Of a DNA stretch of 64,000 nt, positions 8,950-16,935 are shown piece by piece. The notes beneath the pieces were generated by a model. The model was not told the origin of the DNA. It did not search any database and was given only the letters and a program-made list of their open reading frames with translations. The DNA comes from Fibrobacter sp. UWB16. GTDB lineage: Bacteria; Fibrobacterota; Fibrobacteria; Fibrobacterales; Fibrobacteraceae. Every line of letters starts with the position of its first letter. Within the stretch, counting starts at the first letter, position 1. A program made the translations under genes and the position numbers. The DNA lies in NCBI RefSeq assembly GCF_900215325.1, contig NZ_OCMS01000001.1, positions 496,001 through 560,000 on the forward strand, read 5' to 3'.

Positions 8950-10023
8950 ATGGAATGGCAGCGCAATATAAAAACTTTGACAACCGACGAGCTCAAAGCT
9001 TGGCTTCGGGACGTTGACGAAAAGCCCTACCGCGCCGACCAGATTCAAAAATGGCTATTCTGCCAGCAGGTGCGTTCTTACGACGAGATGGTGAACATCT
9101 CCCCTGCCCTCCGCGAAAAAATGGCAGAACAGTTCACGCTTTGCGGCCTCAAGGAAGACCAGCGTTCTGTTTCTGTCGATGGGACGGTAAAGTGGCTTTT
9201 CCAGACCGAAGACGGTCACCATATTGAAACCGTGATGATCCCGGCAAACGGTCGCTATTCCGTTTGCGTCTCGACCCAGGTCGGCTGCGCCATGAACTGC
9301 GCTTTCTGCCGCACCGCAAAAATGGGCTTCACGCGTAACCTCGAAGCAGGCGAAATTCTCGAAGAAATCATCAACGTCAACTGGTACTTGAAGGACAACG
9401 GCTTCATGAACGAAGAAGGCGGAGTCGCCCAGGTGACGAACATTATCTTCATGGGCATGGGCGAACCGCTCAACAACCTCGAGAACGTCCACCGCGTCTG
9501 CTGCACGCTACACAACCAGAAACTTTTCAACATGGGCGCAAAGCGCATGACCGTGAGCACTTCGGGAGTCGTCCCGAAGATCAAGGAACTCGTGGACCGC
9601 AACACGCCCTGCTGCCTCGCCGTGAGCCTCAACAGCACGAACAACGAATACCGTTCGTCCGTGATGCCGGTGAACAAGACTTGGCCTATCGAAAAACTTT
9701 TGGAAGCGGTTGACGAATACATCCGCCGCACCGATAACTATGTGACGTTCGAGTTCGTGCTCATCCAGAACATCACCTGCACGCCCAAGGCCGCAAAAGA
9801 GCTCATCCGCATCTGCGCCCCGCGCCGCGTGAAGGTGAACGCCATCGTGCTTAACGACGGCGACGACCCGACGCTCCACGCCCCCACCCCCGAAGAGGTG
9901 GAAGATTTCCTCGCCGCCGTGCGAGCTGCTGAAATTCAAATAACGATCCGCAATCCACGCGGTAGGGACATCCTTGCTGCGTGTGGACAATTAGCGTACA
10001 AAAAGGAAGGTAAAGAATGTTAA
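8950..10023 (+). CDS. rlmN: 23S rRNA (adenine(2503)-C(2))-methyltransferase RlmN
   Basis: Radical-SAM RNA methyltransferase of 357 residues that methylates C2 of A2503 in 23S rRNA (and A37 of some tRNAs in the family). The [4Fe-4S] motif is 'CAMNCAFC' near residue 115, followed by 'MGMGEPLNN'; the resolving cysteines are conserved ('LLAACGQL' at the C-terminus). The N-terminal helical domain has the usual 'YRADQIQKWLF'. It overlaps the next gene by 7 nt (the ATG of the methyltransferase lies inside its last codons), so the two are translationally coupled. Confidence 0.95.
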   Translation: MEWQRNIKTLTTDELKAWLRDVDEKPYRADQIQKWLFCQQVRSYDEMVNISPALREKMAEQFTLCGLKEDQRSVSVDGTVKWLFQTEDGHHIETVMIPANGRYSVCVSTQVGCAMNCAFCRTAKMGFTRNLEAGEILEEIINVNWYLKDNGFMNEEGGVAQVTNIIFMGMGEPLNNLENVHRVCCTLHNQKLFNMGAKRMTVSTSGVVPKIKELVDRNTPCCLAVSLNSTNNEYRSSVMPVNKTWPIEKLLEAVDEYIRRTDNYVTFEFVLIQNITCTPKAAKELIRICAPRRVKVNAIVLNDGDDPTLHAPTPEEVEDFLAAVRAAEIQITIRNPRGRDILAACGQLAYKKEGKEC

Positions 10024-10637
10024 CGCAAAACCTCCCGGAATTCTGGGACAATCTCTATGCCGAAGGCAAGGACTACTGGAATTTCAAGAAGGCGACTCCG
10101 GCCCTGCTTGAGTTTTTCAAGCACCCCTCCTGCCCCGCAACCGGCTCTGTGCTGATTCCAGGCGCCGGGTTCGGCTATGATGCCGAGGCATGGGCTTTGC
10201 GTGGACACGAAGTTTTGGCAGTCGACTTTGCTCCGACCGCCGTTGATGAACTGGACCACTTGAGCCGCAAGCACAAGAACTTGCGCTCCCTCGACCTCGA
10301 CTTGTTCACCCTTTCTCCGAAGGATGCCAAGCGCGGTGGCCAGCAGTTCGATATCATTTATGACTACGGCACGTTCTCGGCAATCCATCCGGGCCGCCGC
10401 GACGAATTCTTCGAAGTCTGCTACAAGATGATGAAGGACGACGGCGTGTTCATCTGCCTCATGTACCCGCTCATGAACGGCAAGACCATGCAGGGCCCTC
10501 CGCACTGCATGAGCGAAGGCGAACTCATGGCTCGTCTGGACGGCGTGTTCGACATTGTTGAACGCATTAAGCCCACGAACAGCATTCCGGGCCGCGAAGG
10601 CAAGGAAGAATTCTGGCTCTTGAAGAAGTGCCTGTAA
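10017..10637 (+). CDS. TPMT-family SAM-dependent methyltransferase
   Basis: A 206-residue class I methyltransferase. It opens with 'FWDNLYAEGKDYWNFKKATP', typical of the thiopurine methyltransferase family; motif I is 'VLIPGAGFGYDAEAWA' and an acidic residue follows in 'VLAVDFAPTAVDEL'. Bacterial relatives methylate thiols, halides, selenium or tellurium compounds; the substrate here is not determined. It is the second gene of an operon with rlmN (7-nt overlap). The stop is followed by an AT-rich repeat (10643-10688) and a hairpin terminator. Confidence 0.85.
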   Translation: MLTQNLPEFWDNLYAEGKDYWNFKKATPALLEFFKHPSCPATGSVLIPGAGFGYDAEAWALRGHEVLAVDFAPTAVDELDHLSRKHKNLRSLDLDLFTLSPKDAKRGGQQFDIIYDYGTFSAIHPGRRDEFFEVCYKMMKDDGVFICLMYPLMNGKTMQGPPHCMSEGELMARLDGVFDIVERIKPTNSIPGREGKEEFWLLKKCL

Positions 10638-10642
10638 TGCCT

Positions 10643-10688
10643 TTGGTCATTGGTCATTGGTCATTGGTCAATGGTCATTAGTCATTAG
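10643..10688. repeat. short AT-rich direct repeats (GGTCATT units)
   Basis: Four to six degenerate tandem copies of TTGGTCA/ATTAGTCA directly after the TPMT-family gene. The same words recur at 48716-48780, and a related TTACTAGTTACTAG form fills 11339-11458. Confidence 0.7.
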
Positions 10689-10717
10689 AATTTGAGTTCG
10701 TTGCAACTTTAGCTGTC

Positions 10718-10750
10718 ATGCCCGCCTCCGAGCGGGCATCTCTTTTTTCT
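10718..10750 (+). terminator. terminator-like hairpin, repeated elsewhere in the window
   Basis: ATGCCCGC / GCGGGCAT stem with a CTCCGA loop, then TCTTTTTTCT. A near-identical copy, including the loop, lies at 47578-47609, so this may be a dispersed repeat that doubles as a terminator. Confidence 0.75.
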
Positions 10751-10840
10751 AGACTTTGCACTTGTAAAAAAAGCGCGATAGACTCCACAGGCGCACCATT
10801 TTTTTGTATTTTTAGCCCAGTTTTTTATAAGGATTTTACT

Positions 10841-11338
10841 ATGGCTAACGATTTATGCCCGTGCGGTTCTGGCAAGGCCTACTGCGACTGCTGCGAACCG
10901 ATTATTAAGAAGACCACTCTCGCCCCGTCCCCGGAAGCCCTTATGCGCTCCCGCTACACCGCTTATGCCAAGCACGAAATTGCATGGCTCAAGGACTCCC
11001 TCGAAGCCACTCAGCGTGACGACTTTGACGAACCGAGCGTAGAAGCCTGGAGCCGTCAGTCCGAATGGCTCGGCATCGAAATCAAGCAGACCAAGACCGA
11101 AGAAGAAAAGAACATCGGCTGGGTCGAATTCGTCGCTCGCTTCAAGCAGGGCAACATCACCCGCAACCACCACGAACTTGGTGAATTCCACAAGGTGGGC
11201 GGTGCCTGGTACTTCTATGACGGTCGTGCCGTGAAGCAGGAAACTGTCCGCCACGAAGGTCCGGTTGTCGGCCGTAACGACCCGTGCCCGTGCGGTTCTG
11301 GCAAGAAATACAAGAAGTGCTGCGGCGCGAATAAGTAG
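10841..11338 (+). CDS. YchJ-family protein with two SEC-C motifs (UPF0225)
   Basis: A 165-residue protein with the '[13 protein letters not shown]' motif at residues 6-18 and a second SEC-C motif at the C-terminus ('[16 protein letters not shown]'). The middle has the YchJ NTF2-like segment ('[13 protein letters not shown]'). SEC-C motifs bind zinc; the biochemical role of YchJ is not settled. The frame stays open to 10718, but that region is a repeat-hairpin; ATG 10841 has TAAGGA eight bases upstream and matches the family start. Confidence 0.9.
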   Translation: MANDLCPCGSGKAYCDCCEPIIKKTTLAPSPEALMRSRYTAYAKHEIAWLKDSLEATQRDDFDEPSVEAWSRQSEWLGIEIKQTKTEEEKNIGWVEFVARFKQGNITRNHHELGEFHKVGGAWYFYDGRAVKQETVRHEGPVVGRNDPCPCGSGKKYKKCCGANK

Positions 11339-11458
11339 GAAGTTAAGAGTTCTGAGTTACTAGTTACTAGAATTTCATAACAAGAATTTCTAGTAGCTGT
11401 AATCTATAAACTAATAACTTAATAATCCTAGTAACTATCAACTATTAACTAGTAACTA
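11339..11458. repeat. AT-rich low-complexity direct repeats between ychJ-like gene and argC
   Basis: The whole 120-bp gap consists of variants of AGTTACTAG, AACTAATAACT and GAATTTCTAGTAGC, giving many overlapping direct and inverted matches. No gene or clear promoter is visible other than general AT-richness next to the argC start. Confidence 0.65.
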
Positions 11459-11464
11459 AATCAA

Positions 11465-12430
11465 ATGTTCAAGATATTCGTAGATGGCGAAGCAGGGACC
11501 ACTGGCCTGCAAATTTTCGAGAGACTTGCCAAACGTAACGACCTGGAAATTCTCAAGATCAATCCAGAACTCCGCAAGGACGTGAACGAACGCCAGAAGA
11601 TGATCAATGAATCTGACGTGACGTTCCTTTGCCTCCCGGACGCAGCGTCCATGGAAAGCGCCGCCCTCTGCACGAATCCGAACACGCGCATCATCGACGC
11701 CTCCACGGCTCATCGCGTGAACCCGGCTTGGACATACGGTATGCCGGAACTTTCGGCCGAACAACGCGAAGCGATTTCCAAGAGCAAGCGCATTGCAAAC
11801 CCCGGTTGCCACGCCTCGGGATTTATCCTCGGCGTCCATCCGCTCGTTGCATCGGGAATCCTCCCGAAGAGCGCTAACCTCGCCGCTTACAGCATCACCG
11901 GTTACTCCGGCGGCGGCAAGAAGCTCATCGCCGAATACGAAGCCGAAGAGGCCCTCAGCCACAAGGCTGGTGAATCGAAGGCTATCATGGCTCCCGCCCC
12001 GTACGCGCTTGCGCTCGCCCACAAGCACCTCCCCGAAATGAAGAAGTACTGCGGACTCGAAAACGTCCCGTTCTTCAACCCGGTGCTTGGCCCCTACTAC
12101 AAGGGTATGGCCGTGACGGTCGCCATCTTCCCGAACATGCTTTCGAAGAAGGTCGGTCCGCAGGACTTGACCGAAATCCTCGCCAAGCATTACGAAGGAT
12201 CGAAGTTCGTGAAGGTCCTACCGTACGAAGCCGCTCCGGTGCTCTTCAACGGCCGCTTGGACCCGACGGTCTGCAACGACACGAACAACGCCCGCATCCA
12301 GGTTTTCGGCAACGAAAACATCATGCAGGTCACGACGATCATCGACAACCTCGGCAAGGGTGCTAGCGGCGCCGCTATTCAGAACATGAATATCGCGCTC
12401 GGCCTCGACGAAACGATCGGATTAGTTTAA
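11465..12430 (+). CDS. argC: N-acetyl-gamma-glutamyl-phosphate reductase, short type
   Basis: NADP-dependent reductase of 321 residues for the third step of arginine biosynthesis. The N-terminal Rossmann motif is 'FVDGEAGTTGLQIFERL'; the catalytic cysteine lies in 'ANPGCHASGF'; and 'SITGYSGGGKKLI' matches the substrate-binding loop. Its length and sequence fit the shorter ArgC class (about 310-320 residues). No other arg genes are nearby, so the pathway genes are dispersed. The gene is flanked by AT-rich repeats upstream and a dispersed repeat plus terminator downstream. Confidence 0.93.
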   Translation: MFKIFVDGEAGTTGLQIFERLAKRNDLEILKINPELRKDVNERQKMINESDVTFLCLPDAASMESAALCTNPNTRIIDASTAHRVNPAWTYGMPELSAEQREAISKSKRIANPGCHASGFILGVHPLVASGILPKSANLAAYSITGYSGGGKKLIAEYEAEEALSHKAGESKAIMAPAPYALALAHKHLPEMKKYCGLENVPFFNPVLGPYYKGMAVTVAIFPNMLSKKVGPQDLTEILAKHYEGSKFVKVLPYEAAPVLFNGRLDPTVCNDTNNARIQVFGNENIMQVTTIIDNLGKGASGAAIQNMNIALGLDETIGLV

Positions 12431-12440
12431 TCCACGAACC

Positions 12441-12523
12441 GTCATCCTGAGCAACGCGATATATGAAACTTGGCAACTTGTTGCCTTAGTTGAATTAGGT
12501 TCGTAGGAGCAGGATCCAGTCAA
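12441..12523 (+). repeat. dispersed GTCATCCTGAGC...GGATCCAGT repeat, interrupted copy
   Basis: It begins GTCATCCTGAGCAACGCG and ends AGGATCCAGTCAAA, the two ends of the repeat found uninterrupted at 55989-56023. Between them is an extra stretch of about 45 bp containing GGCAACTTGTTGCC, a small palindrome. Confidence 0.65.
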
Positions 12524-12531
12524 ATTTCAGA

Positions 12532-12570
12532 AAACGCCAAAGCTCCGTGAGTTTTGGCGTTTTTGTTTTT
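12532..12570 (+). terminator. terminator downstream of argC
   Basis: AAACGCCAAA / TTTGGCGTTT stem with an 11-nt loop, followed by TTGTTTTT. It lies about 100 bp after argC, beyond the inserted repeat. Confidence 0.8.
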
Positions 12571-12611
12571 GGAGGTGAAATTTGTACTCTATGAATTTCA
12601 TCAAAAATTTC

Positions 12612-12619
12612 TAAATTTG
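12612..12619 (+). promoter_or_regulatory. TAAATTTG box upstream of obg
   Basis: TAAATTTG is an exact TAnnTTTG match and lies only 4 nt before ATG 12624. If it acts as a -7/-10 element, the obg mRNA would be essentially leaderless. Confidence 0.5.
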
Positions 12620-12623
12620 GGCT

Positions 12624-13625
12624 ATGTTCTTAGACGAAAAAAATATTGAAGTTCGCTCCGGCAGAGGCGGTGACGGCATCTGCAGTTTCCATCGTGAAAA
12701 GTTTGTACCCCTCGGCGGTCCCGATGGCGGTGATGGCGGTCGTGGCGGTCACGTGATTTTGCAGGTGAACGAGCAGTACACCACGCTCCTCGACATGGGC
12801 AACACGCACATTTACAAGGCAAAGAGCGGTCAGCCCGGTGGCGCCAAGCGCTGCTCCGGTGCATCTGCCGAAGATTTGATCATTAGCGTTCCGCGCGGCA
12901 CAATCGTCAAGGACGAACAGGGCCATATCCTCACGGACTTGACTGAACCGGGCCAGAAGTGGATTGCGGCTCGCGGCGGCAAGGGCGGCATGGGCAACCA
13001 GCATTTCGCAACCCCGAAGGTGCAGGCACCGCGCAAGTGCACTCCAGGTGAAAAGGGCGAAGTCCGCCAGCTGTTCCTCGAACTCAAGCTCATGGCAGAC
13101 GTGGGTCTCGTGGGTTTCCCGAACGCAGGCAAGTCTAGCCTCGTGAACAAGATTTCTAGCGGACGTCCGAAGGTTGGTGACTATCCGTTTACGACTCTTG
13201 AACCGGTGCTCGGCATCGTCCAGGTGAACGGTCACAGCTTTGTGGTTGCCGATATTCCGGGTCTCTTGGAAGGCGCAAGCGAAGGCAAGGGCCTTGGCCA
13301 CCAGTTCCTCAAGCACATTGAACGTACGCACACGTTGCTCTTTGTGATTGACGGTTTTGCCGAAAACGCCTACGAGCAGTTCAAGGTTCTCAAAGAAGAG
13401 CTCAAGGCATTCCACCCGAAGCTTGCCGAAAAGAACTTTGTCGTAGCGCTTAACAAGAGCGACCTCGGCATCGAAAACGCCATCAAGGAATTCAAGAAGC
13501 ACCGCCAGAAAGTGGTCATCACATCGGCAGTCACTGGCGAAGGTTGCGCTGAATTGCAGCAGGCTTTGGACGCTGCAGTGCCCCATATGCACAAAAAAAG
13601 CATCGGTTGGAGCAAAAAAGCGTAA
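12624..13625 (+). CDS. obg: GTPase Obg (CgtA)
   Basis: Ribosome-associated GTPase of 333 residues. Residues 1-158 form the glycine-rich Obg fold ('GRGGDGICSFHREKF', 'GGDGGRGGH'). The G domain follows, with G1 'GFPNAGKSSL', G3 'DIPGLLEGA' and G4 'NKSD'. It acts in late 50S assembly and stress control. The protein ends soon after the G domain and lacks the OCT extension seen in some Gram-positives. There is no Shine-Dalgarno; a TAAATTTG box sits four bases before ATG. It heads a run obg - HU - smpB - amidase with gaps of 32, -20 and -94 nt. Confidence 0.95.
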   Translation: MFLDEKNIEVRSGRGGDGICSFHREKFVPLGGPDGGDGGRGGHVILQVNEQYTTLLDMGNTHIYKAKSGQPGGAKRCSGASAEDLIISVPRGTIVKDEQGHILTDLTEPGQKWIAARGGKGGMGNQHFATPKVQAPRKCTPGEKGEVRQLFLELKLMADVGLVGFPNAGKSSLVNKISSGRPKVGDYPFTTLEPVLGIVQVNGHSFVVADIPGLLEGASEGKGLGHQFLKHIERTHTLLFVIDGFAENAYEQFKVLKEELKAFHPKLAEKNFVVALNKSDLGIENAIKEFKKHRQKVVITSAVTGEGCAELQQALDAAVPHMHKKSIGWSKKA

Positions 13626-13657
13626 CGGTTGCTTAAAATTATTGTAAATTCTTTAAT

Positions 13658-14008
13658 ATGAAGGCGGCTCAGTCCAACATAACTAAGAAGGAAATCGTTG
13701 ATGAAATCGCTTCCCAGACTGGATTTACGCAAGTAAAAACCAAAGTCATCGTGGAAGAACTCATCGACGCTATTTCCAATTGCGTTATCGAGGGCAACAA
13801 TATCGAGTTGCGTGGATTCGGTCGCTTCAAGAATAAACAGCGCAAGGAACGCCGCACCCGGAACCCCAAGACTGGCGAACTCGTGAACATCCCCGCCAAG
13901 GTGCGTCCGGTGTTTGAGCCCAGCAAGGACTTGATCGAAAAAATCAACAACGTTCCTTTCGACTTAGAAGAGGCTTTTGTCCCAAAAGATGATCAAGAAA
14001 GAATCTAG
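13658..14008 (+). CDS. HU/IHF-family DNA-binding protein
   Basis: A 116-residue protein. The core is a standard HU/IHF fold ('ITKKEIVDEIASQTGFT', 'IELRGFGRF', 'RTRNPKTGE') with about 20 extra, rather acidic residues at the C-terminus ('FDLEEAFVPKDDQERI'). It bends DNA as a dimer. Whether it is HU or IHF-like cannot be decided from sequence alone. The 3' end overlaps the smpB start by 20 nt, so the two are coupled. Confidence 0.9.
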   Translation: MKAAQSNITKKEIVDEIASQTGFTQVKTKVIVEELIDAISNCVIEGNNIELRGFGRFKNKQRKERRTRNPKTGELVNIPAKVRPVFEPSKDLIEKINNVPFDLEEAFVPKDDQERI

Positions 14009-14459
14009 TACGCCCGTTATCCAGAACCGCAAGGCGAACCATCTTTATTTTGTAGATGAAACTTTTGAAGTGGGAATCATGCTTATCGGTTCGGAAGTCA
14101 AGTCTATCCGTAACGGCAAGTGCACTTTGGGCGAAGCGTGGATTGATATCGACGAAAACAAGGATGAACTCTGGCTCGTCGGTGCGCATATCGACGAATA
14201 CCTTTTCGCCAACCGTTTCAACCATTTCCCTGCACGCAGAAGAAAGCTCCTCGCCCACACGCACGAAATCCAGAAGATGCGCAAGGCGAAGGAATTGAAG
14301 GGTTGCACGATCATCCCGCTGAAAATGTACTTTAAGAACCGTATTGCAAAACTCGAAGTAGGAATATGCCGAGGCAAGGATCAACACGACAAGCGACAGG
14401 ACATTCTAGTCCGCGATGCCAAGATGGAAATGGCTCGCGCCGCCAAGGCTCATCGCTAA
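13989..14459 (+). CDS. smpB: SsrA-binding protein SmpB
   Basis: The 156-residue protein binds tmRNA and directs it to stalled ribosomes for trans-translation. Recognisable blocks are 'NRKANHLYFVDETFEVGI', 'GSEVKSIRNGKCTLGEAW', 'DEYLFANRFNHFPARRRKLL', and the basic C-terminal tail 'DKRQDILVRDAKMEMARA'. ATG 13989 is used; a TTG four codons upstream is also in frame. It overlaps HU upstream by 20 nt and the amidase frame downstream by 94 nt. The tmRNA gene itself is not in this window. Confidence 0.95.
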   Translation: MIKKESSTPVIQNRKANHLYFVDETFEVGIMLIGSEVKSIRNGKCTLGEAWIDIDENKDELWLVGAHIDEYLFANRFNHFPARRRKLLAHTHEIQKMRKAKELKGCTIIPLKMYFKNRIAKLEVGICRGKDQHDKRQDILVRDAKMEMARAAKAHR

Positions 14460-15622
14460 TTTTAGCTTTACTGCTAGTCGCATGTAGCCTAACCCTCGCT
14501 GCTACGGCAAGGGTCGATGTGGAGTCTGTCGCCCGCGAAATCAAGGGTTCGTTCCACTGGTATCCGGTACAAAAAACATTCTCGATTGTTTCAGCAAAGG
14601 ACACACTCAAGTTCGCCGTCGGCATTCCGTACATGACGCGCAACGGTCGCACGGTCGATTTGTCGGCAGCACCGGAACTCAACAACGGGCACCTGTGGAT
14701 TGCAGAAAACGACGCCAAGAAGATTTCCAGTAAGGTTGCGGCAGTCCCAGTAACAAAGACCGAAACGGCACAAACAAAATCAAACGGAACAGCGCAGGCC
14801 AAAGCAACTAGCACAGCGCCTGTGAAGCCAGCCGAACAGAAACCTGCACAGCCGGTTGTCGTAAAGCCAAAGGCTCCGAAGCAAGAAATCGCAGGCACGC
14901 GCGAAGTCCGCACCATCGTGATTGACCCCGGACACGGAGGCAAGGACCCCGGCGCTTCGGGCAAGAAGTCCCAAGAAAAAGATATCGTTCTCGCCGTCGC
15001 AAAGCTCTTGCGCAAGAACCTCGCGGACGAAGGCTTCAACGTGAAGCTCACCCGCAGCAAGGACGTTTTCATTGAACTGCGCCAACGCGCAAACTTGGCA
15101 AACCAGTGGGATGGCGACCTCTTCATCAGCCTGCACTGCAACGCCATTGACGCAAGTGAAGAACGCAAGAAGATTATCCAGGGTTACCAGTTCTACGTGC
15201 TGCGCGCCCCGGAAAGCGAAGAAGACAAAGCGATTGCCCGTCGTGAAAACGCGGTCGCTACGCTCTATGGCGAAAAGAACGCCAAGGACGAACTTTCACC
15301 GCTGGAATGGTTCAAGCTCGAAGCTCGCCTCGAACAGTACAAACAAACTAGCTACCTCTTCACGGAGAAATTGCTAGACAGTTTTGATGGCGGAAAAATC
15401 AAGAAGATGAACACTGGCGTCGGCGGTGCGGGATTCATGGTTCTCGTAGGCGCGATGATGCCGGCCGTGCTCATTGAACTTGGCTTTATCAGCAACGAAG
15501 AAGACGAAGCCTACATGATGACCAAGACTGGCCAGCAGGACCTCGCCGACCGCATTGCACAAGCCGTTAGCAAGTACAAGGACGCCGTCCACACCTACCG
15601 CGAAACGCTGGGAAGAAATTAG
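14366..15622 (+). CDS. N-acetylmuramoyl-L-alanine amidase (AmiC type, Amidase_3)
   Basis: Zinc amidase that cleaves the bond between muramic acid and L-Ala in peptidoglycan. The catalytic domain spans about residues 188-410: 'TIVIDPGHGGKDPGASG' (Zn His), 'LFISLHCNA' (Zn His), and the catalytic Glu in 'VLIELGFISN'. The N-terminal 110 residues form an AMIN-like domain, then an Ala/Lys/Pro linker. An export signal ('LILALLLVACSLTLAATA') lies at residues 31-48, preceded by an unusually long basic region. The only ATG in frame is at 14366, inside smpB, giving a 94-nt overlap; a non-standard start near 14459 (ATT) would give a more normal signal peptide. The true start is therefore uncertain. Confidence 0.88.
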   Translation: MPRQGSTRQATGHSSPRCQDGNGSRRQGSSLILALLLVACSLTLAATARVDVESVAREIKGSFHWYPVQKTFSIVSAKDTLKFAVGIPYMTRNGRTVDLSAAPELNNGHLWIAENDAKKISSKVAAVPVTKTETAQTKSNGTAQAKATSTAPVKPAEQKPAQPVVVKPKAPKQEIAGTREVRTIVIDPGHGGKDPGASGKKSQEKDIVLAVAKLLRKNLADEGFNVKLTRSKDVFIELRQRANLANQWDGDLFISLHCNAIDASEERKKIIQGYQFYVLRAPESEEDKAIARRENAVATLYGEKNAKDELSPLEWFKLEARLEQYKQTSYLFTEKLLDSFDGGKIKKMNTGVGGAGFMVLVGAMMPAVLIELGFISNEEDEAYMMTKTGQQDLADRIAQAVSKYKDAVHTYRETLGRN

Positions 15623-15627
15623 ACGAA

Positions 15628-15690
15628 AAAAGGAATCCGCAAGATTTGACTGGATTCCTCGTTACACTCGGAATGACGAGATGTTTGCGG
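15628..15690. repeat. dispersed repeat remnant (GGAATCC...GGATTCC, GGAATGACGAG)
   Basis: GGAATCC / GGATTCC inverted repeat followed by CGGAATGACGAG directly after the amidase stop. The words resemble the ends of the GTCATCCTGAGC...GGATCCAGT repeat family, but the copy is degenerate. There is no T-tract, so terminator function is doubtful. Confidence 0.45.
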
Positions 15691-15736
15691 AATGACGTGA
15701 AGCTTTCGAAATGACGAAAGGCTTTCGACAAATAAA

Positions 15737-16810
15737 CTACTCCGCAGCCTTTGATTTTTTCTCAATAATTTCAAGGCATTCCGCGAGAATCGCATCATAC
15801 ATGTCCTGATAACGTTTTGTAATTTCAGGCGTTCCGTCTGCGCAAGCCTTCGTCTTTGCAATAAAACCGTTGAACCAATGTTTCGTGTAATCCTTTAAAT
15901 GGTAAACTTCAGCCTCATTATCGGCAGAAAAATAAGGTTCATAAAGACCCTTTAATGTTTTGTTTTCATGATCCAAAAGACCATTTAAATATTTTTGTTC
16001 CGATTCAGGTCTGGCAACATCTTCCATAAGCCTTCCAGAAACAACCTCATACAATTTTTTCTGCACATCGGCCAAAATATCCGGGAACAAAGCAAACCCA
16101 TCTTGTTTGCAGGACTTGACCCAATCTTCAGGGTAAATTCCATGGGCTATGTCATATTCTTCATCGCTCGTATAGAAAAGATTCCCTTCGATTTTGTACC
16201 CATTCCTATAAGTACGTGTATCAGAACACACAATCATCGGAGCGTCATAATACGAAGTGGGATAACAACCAGGGCTGACGATACCATAAACTGGCGCCAT
16301 TTCTTGAATAGATCCGCACGACTGAAGTTTATCTTCCCATTCCGTCAAAATTTTTTGAGACAGCGATGTATCTTTCCCTAAATACTTCTTATAATCATCG
16401 CAAGTAGGACGATGCGTAGTTTCAGGGCAATTGCTTCGTTTATACGACCCTTCTACACAAGTCACGGAGGTGTCACGTGCCATGACATACTTCACAGGTT
16501 CCGAAGAACTTGAAGATTCCGTCACGTCAGCACTTGAAGAGCTTTCTACGCTCGAAGAGCTCATCGCAGCATCAGACGAACTAGTCGCGCCAACATCAGA
16601 AGAACTCGTATTTTCTTCTGTCACGGAACTTGAAGATTCTTCAGGTAAAGCGGTTTCACTACTAGAACTATCCCCGAATGCATCCGCGGACGAATCCGGA
16701 TTTGTAGATTGCACTACGGCAAATTGAGGATTCGAATCACTGCCACAGCTTGCCCAAAAAAGCGATGCGACAGTCAAACAGCTCAGGCGCCAAAACTTGC
16801 GAATATTCAT
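15737..16810 (-). CDS. lipoprotein with serine-rich linker, function unknown
   Basis: A 357-residue protein. The lipobox is 'LFWASC' (lipidated Cys about residue 22), followed by about 85 residues rich in Ser, Glu and Thr ('PEESSSSVTEENTSSS'), the linker style of Fibrobacter surface proteins. The C-terminal 240 residues carry seven cysteines and no domain I recognise; most are predicted helical. It probably sits on the outer membrane with the C-terminal domain held away by the linker (inference). The frame extends 18 codons upstream, but ATG 16810 has AGGAG seven bases before it and begins a proper signal. Confidence 0.75.
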   Translation of the reverse strand: MNIRKFWRLSCLTVASLFWASCGSDSNPQFAVVQSTNPDSSADAFGDSSSSETALPEESSSSVTEENTSSSDVGATSSSDAAMSSSSVESSSSADVTESSSSSEPVKYVMARDTSVTCVEGSYKRSNCPETTHRPTCDDYKKYLGKDTSLSQKILTEWEDKLQSCGSIQEMAPVYGIVSPGCYPTSYYDAPMIVCSDTRTYRNGYKIEGNLFYTSDEEYDIAHGIYPEDWVKSCKQDGFALFPDILADVQKKLYEVVSGRLMEDVARPESEQKYLNGLLDHENKTLKGLYEPYFSADNEAEVYHLKDYTKHWFNGFIAKTKACADGTPEITKRYQDMYDAILAECLEIIEKKSKAAE

Positions 16811-16935
16811 AAAATTTCTCCTTTTACTCTCTAATATATAATTTATCATAAAAAGTGTTTTCAAAAAACATTCTGCTCAAATAAAAACGTTGACATTCCG
16901 TCAATAAACACAACAAATACGAGCATCATTGCATA

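Noticed and set aside
10718-10840. Upstream extension of the YchJ-like protein by 41 codons
   Set aside because: The extension is encoded by a terminator-like repeat, and ATG 10841 has a good ribosome site at the family's normal start.
14366-14460. Twin-arginine signal on the amidase ('RRQGSSLILALL')
   Set aside because: Lacks the S-RR-x-F-L-K pattern and the start codon itself is uncertain.
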